Source: an uncultured Clostridia bacterium
GTDB taxonomy: Bacteria; Bacillota; Clostridia; TANB77; CAG-508
Assembly: GCA_947627185.1 (NCBI GenBank)
Contig: CANQVF010000002.1
Coordinates: forward strand, 62,001-126,000
Reading direction: 5' to 3'
Length of the DNA stretch: 64,000 nt
Both the position numbers and the translations under genes were made by a program. Positions 34,260 to 45,664 of the stretch are shown piece by piece. The first letter of the stretch is position 1. Every line of letters starts with the position of its first letter. The notes beneath the pieces were generated by a model, which saw only the letters and a list, made by a program, of their open reading frames with translations, made no database searches and was not told the DNA's origin.

Positions 34260-36755
34260 TTGGGAAGAAAAAGAAAAACAAGTAAAGAATCAAGCAGTAG
34301 AAGAAGAAATTCAAATTTAAATATAGATTTAGCAGTAATAATATTATTTGTTGTTAGTATATTGCTGTTTATTTTAATATATGGTGAAAAAGGTGTTATA
34401 GGGGAAGTATTAAGTCCAGCTTTAGGAGGAATTATAGGTTTTATAAAATATTTAATTCCGATTGGATTTATGGCACTTGCTATTTTTACAGCAAAAGAAG
34501 ATAAAAACTATATTACATCTAAAATAATTCAATTTGCTATTTTGCTTTCTTGTTTTGCTGCAACAATGTCTATATATCAAATTTCAAAAGGAGTAATTAA
34601 TTTAGAATTAGAATTTAATAATATTATAGAAGTAGCTTATGATTTAGGTGTGAAAAATATAGGTGGAGGAACTGTAGGTGTTGTTATTGCTTTTCCACTT
34701 GTAAAATTATTAGGAATGTTTGGAGCAGCAATTACAACAGCTGGAATAGTTGCAGTATTGTTTGTTTTCACTTTTGGATTACATCCATCAGAAATTTTTG
34801 CAGATCTTTTAGATTTAATAAATGCTAGAAAAGAAAGACGTGATGAAGAAATTCTTGAAAGACGTGAACAAAGAAGAGCAAGTAGAAGAGAAAAATTAGA
34901 TAATGATGATGAAGATGAGGAAAATGATGATGATGATATTCAATTAGATTTAATGGATCACAATGGAAAACCAAAAACTTCATTATCTAGTTTTGATGAA
35001 GATGAAATAACAATTAATTTAAATAATGAAGAAGAATCAGAAGTAGAAGAAAAAGTTAAAAAAGGAAAATTAATAAATTTATTTGGAAAAAATAAAAAAA
35101 TAAGTGATCCAGATGAAATAGAAGCAAATATATATAAAGAAACAGCAAAAGCACAAGAAGAAAATTCTCGTAATAATATGGAAGATGCTTTATTCACTGT
35201 AGAAGAAGAACAAAAAGAAAGTAAAACTAAAGCAGTATTAAAATTAGAACATACAATTTCTGTAGAAGATGAAAATTATGAATATCCACCTACAAGTTTA
35301 CTCGGAAAAAGTTCTAAAAAGAGTAATAAAACTGGAGCAAAAGCATTAACAGAGAAAGCAACACAACTTCAAAGAACATTACATAGTTTTGGTGTATCTG
35401 CAAAAGTAGAAAATATTTCAGTAGGTCCAGCAATAACTAGATATGAATTAAAACCGGCAGAAGGTGTTAGAGTAAGTAAAATTGCAAACTTGGCTGATGA
35501 TATTGCTTTAAATTTAGCAGCTGAAAGTATAAGAATTGAAGCTCCAATACCTGGAAAACAAGCTGTTGGTATAGAAATACCAAATAAAGAAAAAGAATCA
35601 GTTCCTTTAAGAGATGTTATAGAAAGTGATGAATTTGAAGATAATAATTCTAAATTAACTGTTGGACTTGGAAAAGATGTTGCAGGAAGTGTAGTATTAG
35701 CAGATATTGCAAAGATGCCACATGTTTTAATAGCAGGTTCTACAGGTTCTGGTAAATCTGTGTGTATTAATACAATAATAACAAGTATAATATATAATGC
35801 AAAGCCTAGTGAAGTAAAACTTGTTATGGTTGATCCAAAAGTTGTTGAACTTTCTGTATATAATGGAATACCACATTTATTAATACCAGTAGTAACAGAT
35901 CCTAGAAAGGCAGCGGGAGCACTTGCTTGGGCTGTTCAAGAAATGGATAACAGATATAATTTATTTGCTGAAAAGGGTGTTAGAGATTTAAAAGGATATA
36001 ATAATGCAGTAGAAAATTCTTCAGAAGAAACTAGTGGAAAATTACCACAAATTGTAATTATAATAGATGAGCTTGCAGATTTAATGATGGTTGCGGCAAA
36101 AGAAGTAGAAGATTCAATTTGTAGATTAGCTCAAAAAGCTAGGGCTGCTGGAATGCATTTGGTGGTTGCAACTCAAAGACCATCAGTAGATGTTATTACA
36201 GGATTAATTAAAGCTAACATTCCTTCAAGAATAGCATTTGCCGTATCTTCACAAATAGATTCAAGAACAATTTTAGATCAAGTAGGTGCAGAAAAATTAT
36301 TAGGTAAAGGTGATATGTTATTTTATCCTGCTAGTGCATCAAAACCTATTAGAGTACAAGGTGCATTTGTTTCTGATAGTGAAGTAGAAAAAATTGTTGA
36401 TTTTATAAAATCAAATGGTGTGGCAACATATAATGAAGATATTTTAGAAGAAATAGAAAAATCAAATAAATCAGAAGGACAAATGGAAAAAGAAGCTGAA
36501 GAAGATGATACAGATCCATTATTAATGGATGCAATAGATACAGTAGTTGAAATTGGTCAAGCATCAACTTCATTTATACAAAGAAGATTCAAAGTTGGTT
36601 ATGCAAGAGCTGGAAGAATTATAGATCAAATGGAAGCAAGAGGAATTATTTCTGGTTACGAAGGTAGTAAACCAAGACAAGTATTAATTACTAAAGAGAG
36701 ATTAGAAGAACTTAAAATGTCAAAACCAGTAGAAGTGCAAGAAGAAAATGAATAA
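34260..36755 (+). CDS. ftsK: DNA translocase FtsK/SpoIIIE (TTG start)
   Basis: N-terminal TM region, [16 protein letters not shown] Walker [14 protein letters not shown]-terminal gamma domain [27 protein letters not shown]. Confidence 0.95.
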   Translation: MGRKRKTSKESSSRRRNSNLNIDLAVIILFVVSILLFILIYGEKGVIGEVLSPALGGIIGFIKYLIPIGFMALAIFTAKEDKNYITSKIIQFAILLSCFAATMSIYQISKGVINLELEFNNIIEVAYDLGVKNIGGGTVGVVIAFPLVKLLGMFGAAITTAGIVAVLFVFTFGLHPSEIFADLLDLINARKERRDEEILERREQRRASRREKLDNDDEDEENDDDDIQLDLMDHNGKPKTSLSSFDEDEITINLNNEEESEVEEKVKKGKLINLFGKNKKISDPDEIEANIYKETAKAQEENSRNNMEDALFTVEEEQKESKTKAVLKLEHTISVEDENYEYPPTSLLGKSSKKSNKTGAKALTEKATQLQRTLHSFGVSAKVENISVGPAITRYELKPAEGVRVSKIANLADDIALNLAAESIRIEAPIPGKQAVGIEIPNKEKESVPLRDVIESDEFEDNNSKLTVGLGKDVAGSVVLADIAKMPHVLIAGSTGSGKSVCINTIITSIIYNAKPSEVKLVMVDPKVVELSVYNGIPHLLIPVVTDPRKAAGALAWAVQEMDNRYNLFAEKGVRDLKGYNNAVENSSEETSGKLPQIVIIIDELADLMMVAAKEVEDSICRLAQKARAAGMHLVVATQRPSVDVITGLIKANIPSRIAFAVSSQIDSRTILDQVGAEKLLGKGDMLFYPASASKPIRVQGAFVSDSEVEKIVDFIKSNGVATYNEDILEEIEKSNKSEGQMEKEAEEDDTDPLLMDAIDTVVEIGQASTSFIQRRFKVGYARAGRIIDQMEARGIISGYEGSKPRQVLITKERLEELKMSKPVEVQEENE

Positions 36756-36781
36756 AATAAATGAAATAAAGGAGGACTTTT

Positions 36782-38305
36782 ATGGGATTATTTTCTAAAT
36801 TAAAAGATTATCATGTTGAATTAGAAGAAATTTTAGATAAAAAATATTTTTCATCAAACATTAAAAGTCTTCTTTTTAGTATGATTTATAAATTAGAAGT
36901 TTCCTATGAAGATTTTCAAAAAGTAAAAAAATCAGTTAGAACAAAGGAAGATTTTTTAAATGAAATTATAGAAGTAATAAGATTATATTGTGATAATATT
37001 AAAGTAGTAGAGCCTGATTCAGATCAGGCTAAATTGCTTATTAAAAACAAAGTAACAGCTCTTACAAATGAAAAAGAAAGAAGTATTTTATCATATCCAA
37101 CAGAAAATGCTTTATTATATGCAATTTCTGATATATCTCCTAAATACTTTTATATTAATGAAGAATTTCCTTTAAAAAATCTTTTACAAAATTTTCTTGT
37201 AAATGGATATGTTTTTAATAATATGGAAATTTTAAGAGATTTTAATGGTTGGTCATGGAGCAAAAGTTATGATAAAAATTTTGAATACATTGATAATTTA
37301 ATTTATCAAAACTTATTAGTAATTTTAGGTGAAAAATTTCTTTATGAATGGAGAACTTATGGTTCAACTAGAAAAGATTTTTTAGATGAAGCTAAGCAAT
37401 TTATAAAATATTTTACTAATAATGATAAATATTTAAAAAATTTATATAAAGTAGTATATCTGGCTTCAAGTGAGAAAGATAGAGAAAAAATAGATGAAAA
37501 CTTGAAAGTAAAAGCTAAAATGCTAAAAAGAATGGAAAATAAAATTAAATTCATTGAAGACTCTAAAAATAGAAAAAAGATACTTAATAAAAAACTTCAA
37601 AGAATTGATTTAGCATTAAACGAGAAAAAAATTTTATTAAAAGAATTGAAAAAAGTAAATGAAAAATTAGAAGAAGGCAAAAAAATAAAAACAGTTTCAA
37701 CTTATAGAAAAAGACTTGAAAAAGAAAGGAAAAAATATTTAGATGAAATAAATCAGTTAGATTACATTTTAATACCAGCAAATTTTTTGCATGAGAAAAA
37801 AATATTAGAAGAAACTCTTAATTTTTATAAATGTAAGGAAAGTTTTGACGAAATTTTAATTGATTGGCAAAAAGAATTTTTATATTTTTTAGATAAGAAA
37901 TTAAGTAAAATGAAAACAAGAGATGAAATAATAGACATATTATATGAAATTAGATATTATAGCAAATTAAAAATCTCAAAAGAAATTTTTGTTTCAGATA
38001 TTGAAGAAATAGAAAATTTGATTGATAAAATATTAAAAAAAGCAATAACTAAGTTATGTAAATTAGGAGCTATGAAAATTTTTAGTATGGATATCAATTT
38101 AAATTTTGAAATTATAAAGTATGCACTAGATACTGAAATTATGGAATTAGAAACAATAAAATTGGCTTTTAAAAGTGATGATGAAGGACTTATTATAAGA
38201 GTTTTCGATAAAGATGCTTTTGAAAAGCAAGGAAGAAAAAGAACAAAAATAACAAATAACCTTTTAGAAGTTAAAGAAAATAGGAAAATAAAATTATTTA
38301 ATTAG
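36782..38305 (+). CDS. Hypothetical protein with coiled-coil middle
   Basis: ORF with aaaggaggac RBS; no recognised family. Confidence 0.7.
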   Translation: MGLFSKLKDYHVELEEILDKKYFSSNIKSLLFSMIYKLEVSYEDFQKVKKSVRTKEDFLNEIIEVIRLYCDNIKVVEPDSDQAKLLIKNKVTALTNEKERSILSYPTENALLYAISDISPKYFYINEEFPLKNLLQNFLVNGYVFNNMEILRDFNGWSWSKSYDKNFEYIDNLIYQNLLVILGEKFLYEWRTYGSTRKDFLDEAKQFIKYFTNNDKYLKNLYKVVYLASSEKDREKIDENLKVKAKMLKRMENKIKFIEDSKNRKKILNKKLQRIDLALNEKKILLKELKKVNEKLEEGKKIKTVSTYRKRLEKERKKYLDEINQLDYILIPANFLHEKKILEETLNFYKCKESFDEILIDWQKEFLYFLDKKLSKMKTRDEIIDILYEIRYYSKLKISKEIFVSDIEEIENLIDKILKKAITKLCKLGAMKIFSMDINLNFEIIKYALDTEIMELETIKLAFKSDDEGLIIRVFDKDAFEKQGRKRTKITNNLLEVKENRKIKLFN

Positions 38306-38320
38306 AATTTGGAGGTAAAA

Positions 38321-39970
38321 ATGAAAATAACTTTTTTAGGAGCAGCAAGAACAGTTACTGGTTCTAATTTTTTAGTAGAAACTAATGGAAAAAAATTCCT
38401 AGTAGATTGTGGTATGTATCAGGGAAAAATAACTGATTCATTAGATAATTCAGATCCTTTTGCTTTTGATATATCAGAAATAGATTTTATGTTATTAACT
38501 CATGCTCATATAGATCACTCTGGAAGAATTCCTAAGTTATATAACGAAGGATATAGAAATCCTATATATGCTACAAAAGCAACATGTGATTTATGTGAAA
38601 TAATGCTTCCTGATAGTGGTCATATACAAGAAGTAGAAATTGAGTGGAAAAATAGAAAAAGAATGAGAGATAATAAAGAACCATTACCTCCTTTATATAC
38701 TGCTGAAGAAGCATATAAATGTTTAGAGATTTTTAAACCAGTAAATTATGATGAAATAGTAGATATTGATGATAGTATTAGTGTACGTTTTAATGATGCT
38801 GGGCATATGCTTGGCTCTGCAATTATAGAAATATGGATTACTGAAAATGGAAAAACAAAAAAATTAGTATTTACTGGAGATTTAGGAAATAATGATTTAC
38901 CACTTTTAGATTCTCCTACAATGATAAGTAATGCAGACTATCTTATAATGGAATCAACTTATGGTGGTAGATTGCATATGAGAAATGATGATAAAGCTAA
39001 AATGTTTTTAGATATTGTTTCAGAAACTTTAGATAATGGTGGAAGAGTAATAATACCATCATTTGCAGTAGGTAGAACGCAAGAAATATTATATGAGCTT
39101 GATAAATTAAAAGATGATTTAGGACAAGATGAAGATTTTGCAAGAAAATATGAAACAATAATGAATACACCTGTTTATGTTGATAGTCCTCTTGCAATTT
39201 CAGCAACTGAAGTATTTAAGAAAAATACAGAATTATTTGAAGATGAAATTCAAGAAAAAATAAAAAGAGGAGATAATCCATTAGAATTCAGAGGATTGCA
39301 ATTTACAAGAACTGCTGATGAATCAAAAGAATTAAATGAAGATACAAGACCTGCAATAATTTTATCTGCTAGTGGAATGTGTGATGTAGGAAGAATAAAA
39401 CATCATCTAAAACATAATTTATGGAATCCAAATAGCACAATTTTATTTGTAGGATATCAAGCACCAGGAACGTTAGGAAGAACTATAGTAGATGGAGCTA
39501 AAAAAGTTAAAATATTTGGAGAAGAAATAGCTGTAAATGCTAGAATAGAATATATAGAAGGATATTCAGGACATGCAGATCAAACATGGCTTTTAAATTT
39601 CATATATTCATTTACTAATCCACCTAAGCATGTATTTTTAGTTCATGGAGAGCCAGAAGGACAAGATATTTTAAAACAAAAAATAGAAGAAACAAGTGAA
39701 TGTAATGTTATAATACCAGAATTTTGTGATAGTTATGAGCTAACAGATGATAAACCAATTTTAGTTGAAACAAATAGAAAAGTTGAAAATTATAAAAATG
39801 AATTTAAACGTTTAGATTTAATTGAAAAGATTGAAGAATTAAAAGAAAATATTGCAGATATGGAAAGTGTAATAATGAATAAAAATATTGATGCACCAGA
39901 CAATGATTTACGAAGCTTAGAAGATAGAGTAAAGGATATACAGAAACAAATTAAGGATTTAATGCAATAA
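38321..39970 (+). CDS. MBL-fold RNA-processing exonuclease (beta-CASP/CPSF73-like)
   Basis: ITFLGAARTVTGSNFLVE, LTHAHIDHSGRIPKL, ESTYGGRLHM, ASGMCDVGRIKHHLK, EGYSGHADQ; start after ggaggt. Confidence 0.94.
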   Translation: MKITFLGAARTVTGSNFLVETNGKKFLVDCGMYQGKITDSLDNSDPFAFDISEIDFMLLTHAHIDHSGRIPKLYNEGYRNPIYATKATCDLCEIMLPDSGHIQEVEIEWKNRKRMRDNKEPLPPLYTAEEAYKCLEIFKPVNYDEIVDIDDSISVRFNDAGHMLGSAIIEIWITENGKTKKLVFTGDLGNNDLPLLDSPTMISNADYLIMESTYGGRLHMRNDDKAKMFLDIVSETLDNGGRVIIPSFAVGRTQEILYELDKLKDDLGQDEDFARKYETIMNTPVYVDSPLAISATEVFKKNTELFEDEIQEKIKRGDNPLEFRGLQFTRTADESKELNEDTRPAIILSASGMCDVGRIKHHLKHNLWNPNSTILFVGYQAPGTLGRTIVDGAKKVKIFGEEIAVNARIEYIEGYSGHADQTWLLNFIYSFTNPPKHVFLVHGEPEGQDILKQKIEETSECNVIIPEFCDSYELTDDKPILVETNRKVENYKNEFKRLDLIEKIEELKENIADMESVIMNKNIDAPDNDLRSLEDRVKDIQKQIKDLMQ

Positions 39971-39990
39971 TATATAAGTGGAGATAAAAA

Positions 39991-40845
39991 ATGGAAAAAA
40001 AGCAAATTAAAATAACACTAACAACATGGATAAAATTTTTTGTTGGATTTTGTATGGTAGCTGTGCTAGCGATTGTTTTAATTGCTTATAAATATTCTAC
40101 TACAAAAGATACAGTTAAGGGTTTAAATAATTCAGAAAAAGAAAATTATGAAAGTGTTAATAATATAGATGAAAATTGTCAAAATGAAAAAGATGTAAGT
40201 TATGAAAGTAATAATGATGTAACTGAAAGTTCTGAAAAAAATGGAGAAGATTTATTAAATAGAATACAAAGTGATATTCGAAATTTTGAAAAACCAATAA
40301 TATACATATACCCAGAAAAAGAAATTGAAGTAGAAGTAAAACTAGGAAGACCAGAAAATCTAACAGCAACTTATCCAAAATATAAGAATAATCAAGGTTG
40401 GAAAGTGCTTGCAAAACCAAATGGAGAGTTAACAGACTTAAAAACAGGAAGGAATTTATATGCACTTTATTGGGAAGGAAAGAAAAATAAAAACGTTGAT
40501 AATAATTTTAAAGAAGGATTTATAGTAGAAGGAGAAAACACAGCAAAATTTTTAGAAGAAAAATTATCTATATTAGGATTAAATGAAAGAGAAACAGAAG
40601 AGTTTATAATATATTGGTTACCACAAATGGAAGGTAATAAATATAATTACATAAGATTTGAAAGCAAAGAAGAAATAAATGAAAATATGCCTTTAGAAGT
40701 TAATCCAAAACCAGAAACATTAATAAGAGTAATGATGGAATGGAAAGGATTAAATGAGAAAATAGAAATAAAAGAGCAAGAATTAGAAAAAGTACAAAGA
40801 GAAGGATATACAATAGTAGAATGGGGAGGAACAGTATTAAACTGA
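39991..40845 (+). CDS. Membrane-anchored hypothetical protein, copy 1 of tandem paralog pair
   Basis: TM segment WIKFFVGFCMVAVLAIVLIAYKYS plus PIIYIYPEKEIEVEVKLGRPENLTATYPKY domain. Confidence 0.8.
   Translation: MEKKQIKITLTTWIKFFVGFCMVAVLAIVLIAYKYSTTKDTVKGLNNSEKENYESVNNIDENCQNEKDVSYESNNDVTESSEKNGEDLLNRIQSDIRNFEKPIIYIYPEKEIEVEVKLGRPENLTATYPKYKNNQGWKVLAKPNGELTDLKTGRNLYALYWEGKKNKNVDNNFKEGFIVEGENTAKFLEEKLSILGLNERETEEFIIYWLPQMEGNKYNYIRFESKEEINENMPLEVNPKPETLIRVMMEWKGLNEKIEIKEQELEKVQREGYTIVEWGGTVLN
40291..40831 (+). repeat. Direct repeat copy A, near-identical to 41718-42258
   Basis: Same sequence at offset +1427 with one visible difference (40813 a vs 42240 g). Confidence 0.9.
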
Positions 40846-40946
40846 AAAAATAAGTGTGTATTTTTTGATAGAATAAATTATAAAAAATACTTGAAAAAAC
40901 ATTATAATTAAATAACATGTGATACAGGTATAAAAAGGAGTGCAGT

Positions 40947-41366
40947 ATGAAAATATTAAAAGTAATTTTGATAATAATTTTAATATTCTTGTTTTTTAGC
41001 AATTGTTCTTTATCGTATATTTCTTATGATGAAGAAACAGAAGGGGTATTGTATGAAAAACAAATGCATTATATTATGATTAAGTCAATAATACGTGAGT
41101 TAAATAATATATTACACTTTATTATTATTATAATTGGTATAAGTATGATTTTATATACTATTTTCATAAAATTTATATTACCCAATAAGATAAAAAAAAT
41201 ACAAAATAACAATAATGAATATTCTGAAGAAAATTTAAAAAAGGTGCAATTAAAAATAGAAAATTTTAAAAATAAAGAATCTTGGTATGTTTTTAAAATA
41301 TGTATAATAATAGTGCTTTATTTTGTGACTTTTGTAATCAATCTTGTTACTAGTATGGCTAATTAG
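40947..41366 (+). CDS. Small hypothetical membrane protein with three hydrophobic segments
   Basis: Hydrophobic N-terminus, middle and C-terminal segments; RBS aaaaggagtg. Confidence 0.65.
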   Translation: MKILKVILIIILIFLFFSNCSLSYISYDEETEGVLYEKQMHYIMIKSIIRELNNILHFIIIIIGISMILYTIFIKFILPNKIKKIQNNNNEYSEENLKKVQLKIENFKNKESWYVFKICIIIVLYFVTFVINLVTSMAN

Positions 41367-41393
41367 TAAAATCATTTAAAGAGTGGAGAAAAA

Positions 41394-42272
41394 ATGGAAA
41401 ATAATTTAGAAGAAAATATGAAAAATGTTGAAGAAAAAAAAGAAAATATTGCAGAAGAAAATTTAGAAACAAAAGAAGATAGTATTGAAGAAGATTTAAA
41501 TTTAGATGATGTGTTACCAAAAAAACAAATTAAAATAACGCTAACAACATGGATAAAATTTTTTGTTGGATTTTGTATGGTAGCTGTGCTAGCGATTGTT
41601 TTAATTGCTTATAAATATTCCACTATGAAAGATACAGTTAAGGGTTTAAATAATGAAGAAAAAGAAAATTATGAAAGTGTTTCTACTCCTGCTGATATCA
41701 AGGCAGATTATTTTTATAAACCAATAATATACATATACCCAGAAAAAGAAATTGAAGTAGAAGTAAAACTAGGAAGACCAGAAAATCTAACAGCAACTTA
41801 TCCAAAATATAAGAATAATCAAGGTTGGAAAGTGCTTGCAAAACCAAATGGAGAGTTAACAGACTTAAAAACAGGAAGGAATTTATATGCACTTTATTGG
41901 GAAGGAAAGAAAAATAAAAACGTTGATAATAATTTTAAAGAAGGATTTATAGTAGAAGGAGAAAACACAGCAAAATTTTTAGAAGAAAAATTATCTATAT
42001 TAGGATTAAATGAAAGAGAAACAGAAGAGTTTATAATATATTGGTTACCACAAATGGAAGGTAATAAATATAATTACATAAGATTTGAAAGCAAAGAAGA
42101 AATAAATGAAAATATGCCTTTAGAAGTTAATCCAAAACCAGAAACATTAATAAGAGTAATGATGGAATGGAAAGGATTAAATGAGAAAATAGAAATAAAA
42201 GAGCAAGAATTAGAAAAAGTACAAAGAGAAGGATATACAGTAGTAGAATGGGGAGGAACTAAATTAAGTTAA
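41394..42272 (+). CDS. Membrane-anchored hypothetical protein, copy 2 of tandem paralog pair
   Basis: Same TM and C-terminal domain as copy 1, extra acidic N-terminus, shorter linker. Confidence 0.8.
   Translation: MENNLEENMKNVEEKKENIAEENLETKEDSIEEDLNLDDVLPKKQIKITLTTWIKFFVGFCMVAVLAIVLIAYKYSTMKDTVKGLNNEEKENYESVSTPADIKADYFYKPIIYIYPEKEIEVEVKLGRPENLTATYPKYKNNQGWKVLAKPNGELTDLKTGRNLYALYWEGKKNKNVDNNFKEGFIVEGENTAKFLEEKLSILGLNERETEEFIIYWLPQMEGNKYNYIRFESKEEINENMPLEVNPKPETLIRVMMEWKGLNEKIEIKEQELEKVQREGYTVVEWGGTKLS
41718..42258 (+). repeat. Direct repeat copy B, near-identical to 40291-40831
   Basis: See copy A. Confidence 0.9.
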
Positions 42273-42281
42273 GGAGAAAAT

Positions 42282-44183
42282 ATGAATACAAAATATTTTA
42301 ATGATGGAGTAATAGGAAATAATAAAATAAAAGCGAGTTTCACAAAAACAGGAGAAATGATAAGACTTCTTTATGGTGGAGCAGATTACAAACAGTTCTT
42401 AGATTTTTTTCATACAGGTGTAAAAATAAATGATTCTGCTTTAATTTATTTACATAATGATATAAATAATCTTTATTCACAAGAATATATAGAAAAAACT
42501 AATATTTTAAGAACAGAAATATTTAATACTTATTTTAAAACAAGAATTACACAGATTGACTTTGTTCCAATAGAAGAAAATATTTTAGTAAAAAAATATG
42601 TAATAAAAAATGAAAACAATATTGATTTAAATATAAACTTTTTGATATATTCAAAAATATTAACAAATTTAAATAATGATACAGCAGGATTTGTAAAAAA
42701 TAATGCATTAATTCAATATAATCATGATTTTTCAGTATGTACATTTTCTAAACAAAATTTGTTAAGTAAACAAGTAAATGGTGCAAACAATACAATTTCA
42801 AGTGGAATTATAAGTGGAAAAGATTATGTTGGAATGTCATCAGATTCTGCAATTAGTTATGATTTGGAAAATATTAAACCAGGAGAAGAAAAAGAATTAA
42901 TTATTTTTGTATTAGTAAATAAAAATAAAGAAAAAGATATTTTAATAAAATTAGATGATGAATTAAATAGAATAAAAAATTTAAATGTCAATAATTTAGA
43001 AGAAAATACAATTAACTTTTGGAGAAACTATGTAAAAGAGCATGATAAATTAAAAATTAATAATAAAGAATTAAGTGAGAAAATTAAACAAATTTATAAT
43101 AGAACAATTTTATTATTTCCACTTCTTATAAATGAAAAAACAGGTGGAATTTCAGCTGGAATAGAAGTAGATGAATCTAGAACTAAATGTGGTAGATATT
43201 CTTATTGTTGGCCTAGAGATGCCGTTTTTATTACAGAAGCTTTAGATATTGTAGGAATGAGTGATGAAGCAAATAAATTTTATTCTATTTTTTGCAAAAT
43301 GACTCAAAGTAAAAATGGAATGTGGGAACAAAGATTTTTTACTGATGGAAGATTAGCACCTTGTTGGGGATATCAAATAGATGAAACAGCAAGCGTAATA
43401 TTTGGTTCTTATGCTCATTATAAATTTATGAAAGACATAAATTTTTTGAAAAATAATTTAAAAATGTATGAAAACGCAATAACTTTTTTACAAAATTATA
43501 TAGATAATTTATTTGAAAATAAGGAAACAATGCCAAAAAGTTATGATTTATGGGAAGAATTTGAAGGTGTTTCTTTATACTCAATTTCAGCGATTTATGC
43601 AGCTTTTAAATCAATGACAAGAATATATGATAAATTAAAGGCTTTATATTCTGAAAATTCTACAAAATTTAAAAGTATATTAAAAAAAGAAAAAGTATTA
43701 GAAAAATATATAAAAGAAATAAAAGAATATTGCAAAAATAATTTTTATGATGAAGAAAAAAAATCATATGTTAGAAATAATGTAGATAAAAAAATAGATA
43801 TAAGTTTATTAGGAAGTATAGTTCCATTTCAAATGTTTTCAAAAGATGAAAAAGAAGTTATAAATACAATTGAAAAAATAAATATGACTATAAGAACATA
43901 TACAGGTGGCTATGTGCGTTATGAAAATGATGGATATATGGGAGGATATAATCCATGGCCTATTGCAACTTTGTGGATGGCGTGGTATTATTTAGAGGCA
44001 AATGAAAAAGATAAAGCATTAGAATTATTCAATTTTGTTACTAATTCTGCATCAAATAATGGATTTTTAGGAGAACAAGTTAATAATGATGAAATGAAAC
44101 CATCTTGGGTTATAGGTTTAACTTGGAGTCATGCAATGTATGTGTTAATATTAGATAAAATATTAAATAAAGGTTTTATTTAA
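42282..44183 (+). CDS. Glycoside hydrolase family 15 (glucoamylase-like)
   Basis: GRYSYCWPRDAVFITEALD, LWEEFEGVSLYSISAIYAAF, GYNPWPIATLWMAWYY. Confidence 0.88.
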   Translation: MNTKYFNDGVIGNNKIKASFTKTGEMIRLLYGGADYKQFLDFFHTGVKINDSALIYLHNDINNLYSQEYIEKTNILRTEIFNTYFKTRITQIDFVPIEENILVKKYVIKNENNIDLNINFLIYSKILTNLNNDTAGFVKNNALIQYNHDFSVCTFSKQNLLSKQVNGANNTISSGIISGKDYVGMSSDSAISYDLENIKPGEEKELIIFVLVNKNKEKDILIKLDDELNRIKNLNVNNLEENTINFWRNYVKEHDKLKINNKELSEKIKQIYNRTILLFPLLINEKTGGISAGIEVDESRTKCGRYSYCWPRDAVFITEALDIVGMSDEANKFYSIFCKMTQSKNGMWEQRFFTDGRLAPCWGYQIDETASVIFGSYAHYKFMKDINFLKNNLKMYENAITFLQNYIDNLFENKETMPKSYDLWEEFEGVSLYSISAIYAAFKSMTRIYDKLKALYSENSTKFKSILKKEKVLEKYIKEIKEYCKNNFYDEEKKSYVRNNVDKKIDISLLGSIVPFQMFSKDEKEVINTIEKINMTIRTYTGGYVRYENDGYMGGYNPWPIATLWMAWYYLEANEKDKALELFNFVTNSASNNGFLGEQVNNDEMKPSWVIGLTWSHAMYVLILDKILNKGFI

Positions 44184-44267
44184 TATTTGGTAAATTTTGC
44201 TGGATATATCAAAATGAATAATTAGAAAATGTTTTACTTAATAAAAAATTATAGAAAAGGAGAATTT

Positions 44268-45633
44268 ATGGCAAAAAAAGCTAGTACAGTATTTGTTTGT
44301 AACAATTGTGGATATGAATCAAGCAAATGGCTTGGAAAATGTCCAGCATGTGGCGAATGGAATTCTTTTGTAGAAGAAAAAGCAATAACTGTTACAGGTT
44401 CTTCTAAAGATAAGGCTAAATCTAAAGCAGAGGTTGTAAAATTAAATGAAGTCATAAAAAAAGACACTTTTAGAATAAAAACTGATGTTGCAGAATTAGA
44501 TAGAGTATTAGGAGGAGGATTCGTTACTGGTTCTCTTACTCTTTTACGGTGGTGAACCAGGAATTGGAAAGTCAACTTTAATACTTCAAATTTGTAATAA
44601 TATAAAAGTAGATGGAAATATTTTATATGTTTCAGGTGAAGAATCGGCAGAACAAATAAAAAGCAGAGCAGATAGACTCGGAATAAAAAAAGATAATTTG
44701 TTGTTTTTAGCTGAAACAGATATAGATAACATTGAACTTGCATTAGAAAAAACAGATGCAAAATTTGTTATTATAGATTCTATTCAAACTATATATTCAG
44801 ATGAAATTACATCAGTGGCAGGAAGTGTAAGTCAGGTAAGAGAAATAACTGCTAGAATTATGAAAATGTGCAAGCAAAAAGAAATTACAACAATTATAAT
44901 TGGACATGTTACCAAAGATGGAAACATAGCAGGTCCAAGAGTTTTAGAGCATATGGTAGATACGGTGTTATATTTAGAAGGAGAAAGATATTTTTCTTAT
45001 AGAATTTTACGTGGTGTAAAAAATAGATTTGGTTCTACAAATGAAATAGGAATGTTTGAAATGCAAAATGAAGGGTTAGTAGAAGTAAAAAATCCTTCTG
45101 AACTTCTTATTTCAGAAAGAGATGGAAATCCATCTGGTTCTGTAATTGTTGTAAGCTTGGAAGGAACAAGACCATTAGTGCTTGAACTTCAAGCATTATC
45201 TACACCAACAATTTTTGGAATGCCTAGAAGAAATGCAAGCGGTATTGATTACAATAGATTAACACTTCTTATGGCAGTTTTAGAGAAAAGGGCTGGAATG
45301 AATTTAGGTTCACAAGATGTTTATATAAATTTAGTTGGTGGAATTAAAATAAATGAACCAGCACTTGATTTAGGAATTGTTTTAGCTTCTGCTTCAAGTT
45401 TTAAAAATATTAGTATAAAAGAAGATGTAGTAGTTATTGGTGAAGTTGGTTTAACAGGAGAAATTAGAAGTGTTAATATGATTGAAAAACGTATTAAAGA
45501 AGCAGAAAAATTAGGATATAAAACTTGTATAATTCCAGAAAGTAATAAAAAACTATTGAAAGAAAATTTTAAATTAGATATAATAGGTGCGAAAAATATT
45601 ATTGATGCTATGAAATATTTAGGATTAAAATAA
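44268..45633 (+). pseudogene. radA: DNA repair protein RadA interrupted by a one-base frameshift at about 44547
   Basis: CNNCGYESSKWLGKCPACGEWN zinc finger in frame 1; GGEPGIGKSTLILQ Walker A onward in the +1 frame; removal of one base (c 44547) restores the reading frame. Confidence 0.9.
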
Positions 45634-45664
45634 TATAAAGATACATAAGATTTAGGAGGAAAAA

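Noticed and set aside
40700-41002. Minus-strand 100-aa hydrophobic ORF
   Set aside because: Antisense of paralog copy 1 end and the next gene start; AT-rich artefact
39991-42272. Tandem paralogs as a transposon or phage insertion
   Set aside because: No transposase, terminal inverted repeats or target duplications visible; simple gene duplication/conversion fits better
44249-44761. Minus-strand 170-aa ORF over the radA frameshift
   Set aside because: Antisense to radA; low-complexity hydrophobic composition typical of antisense frames here
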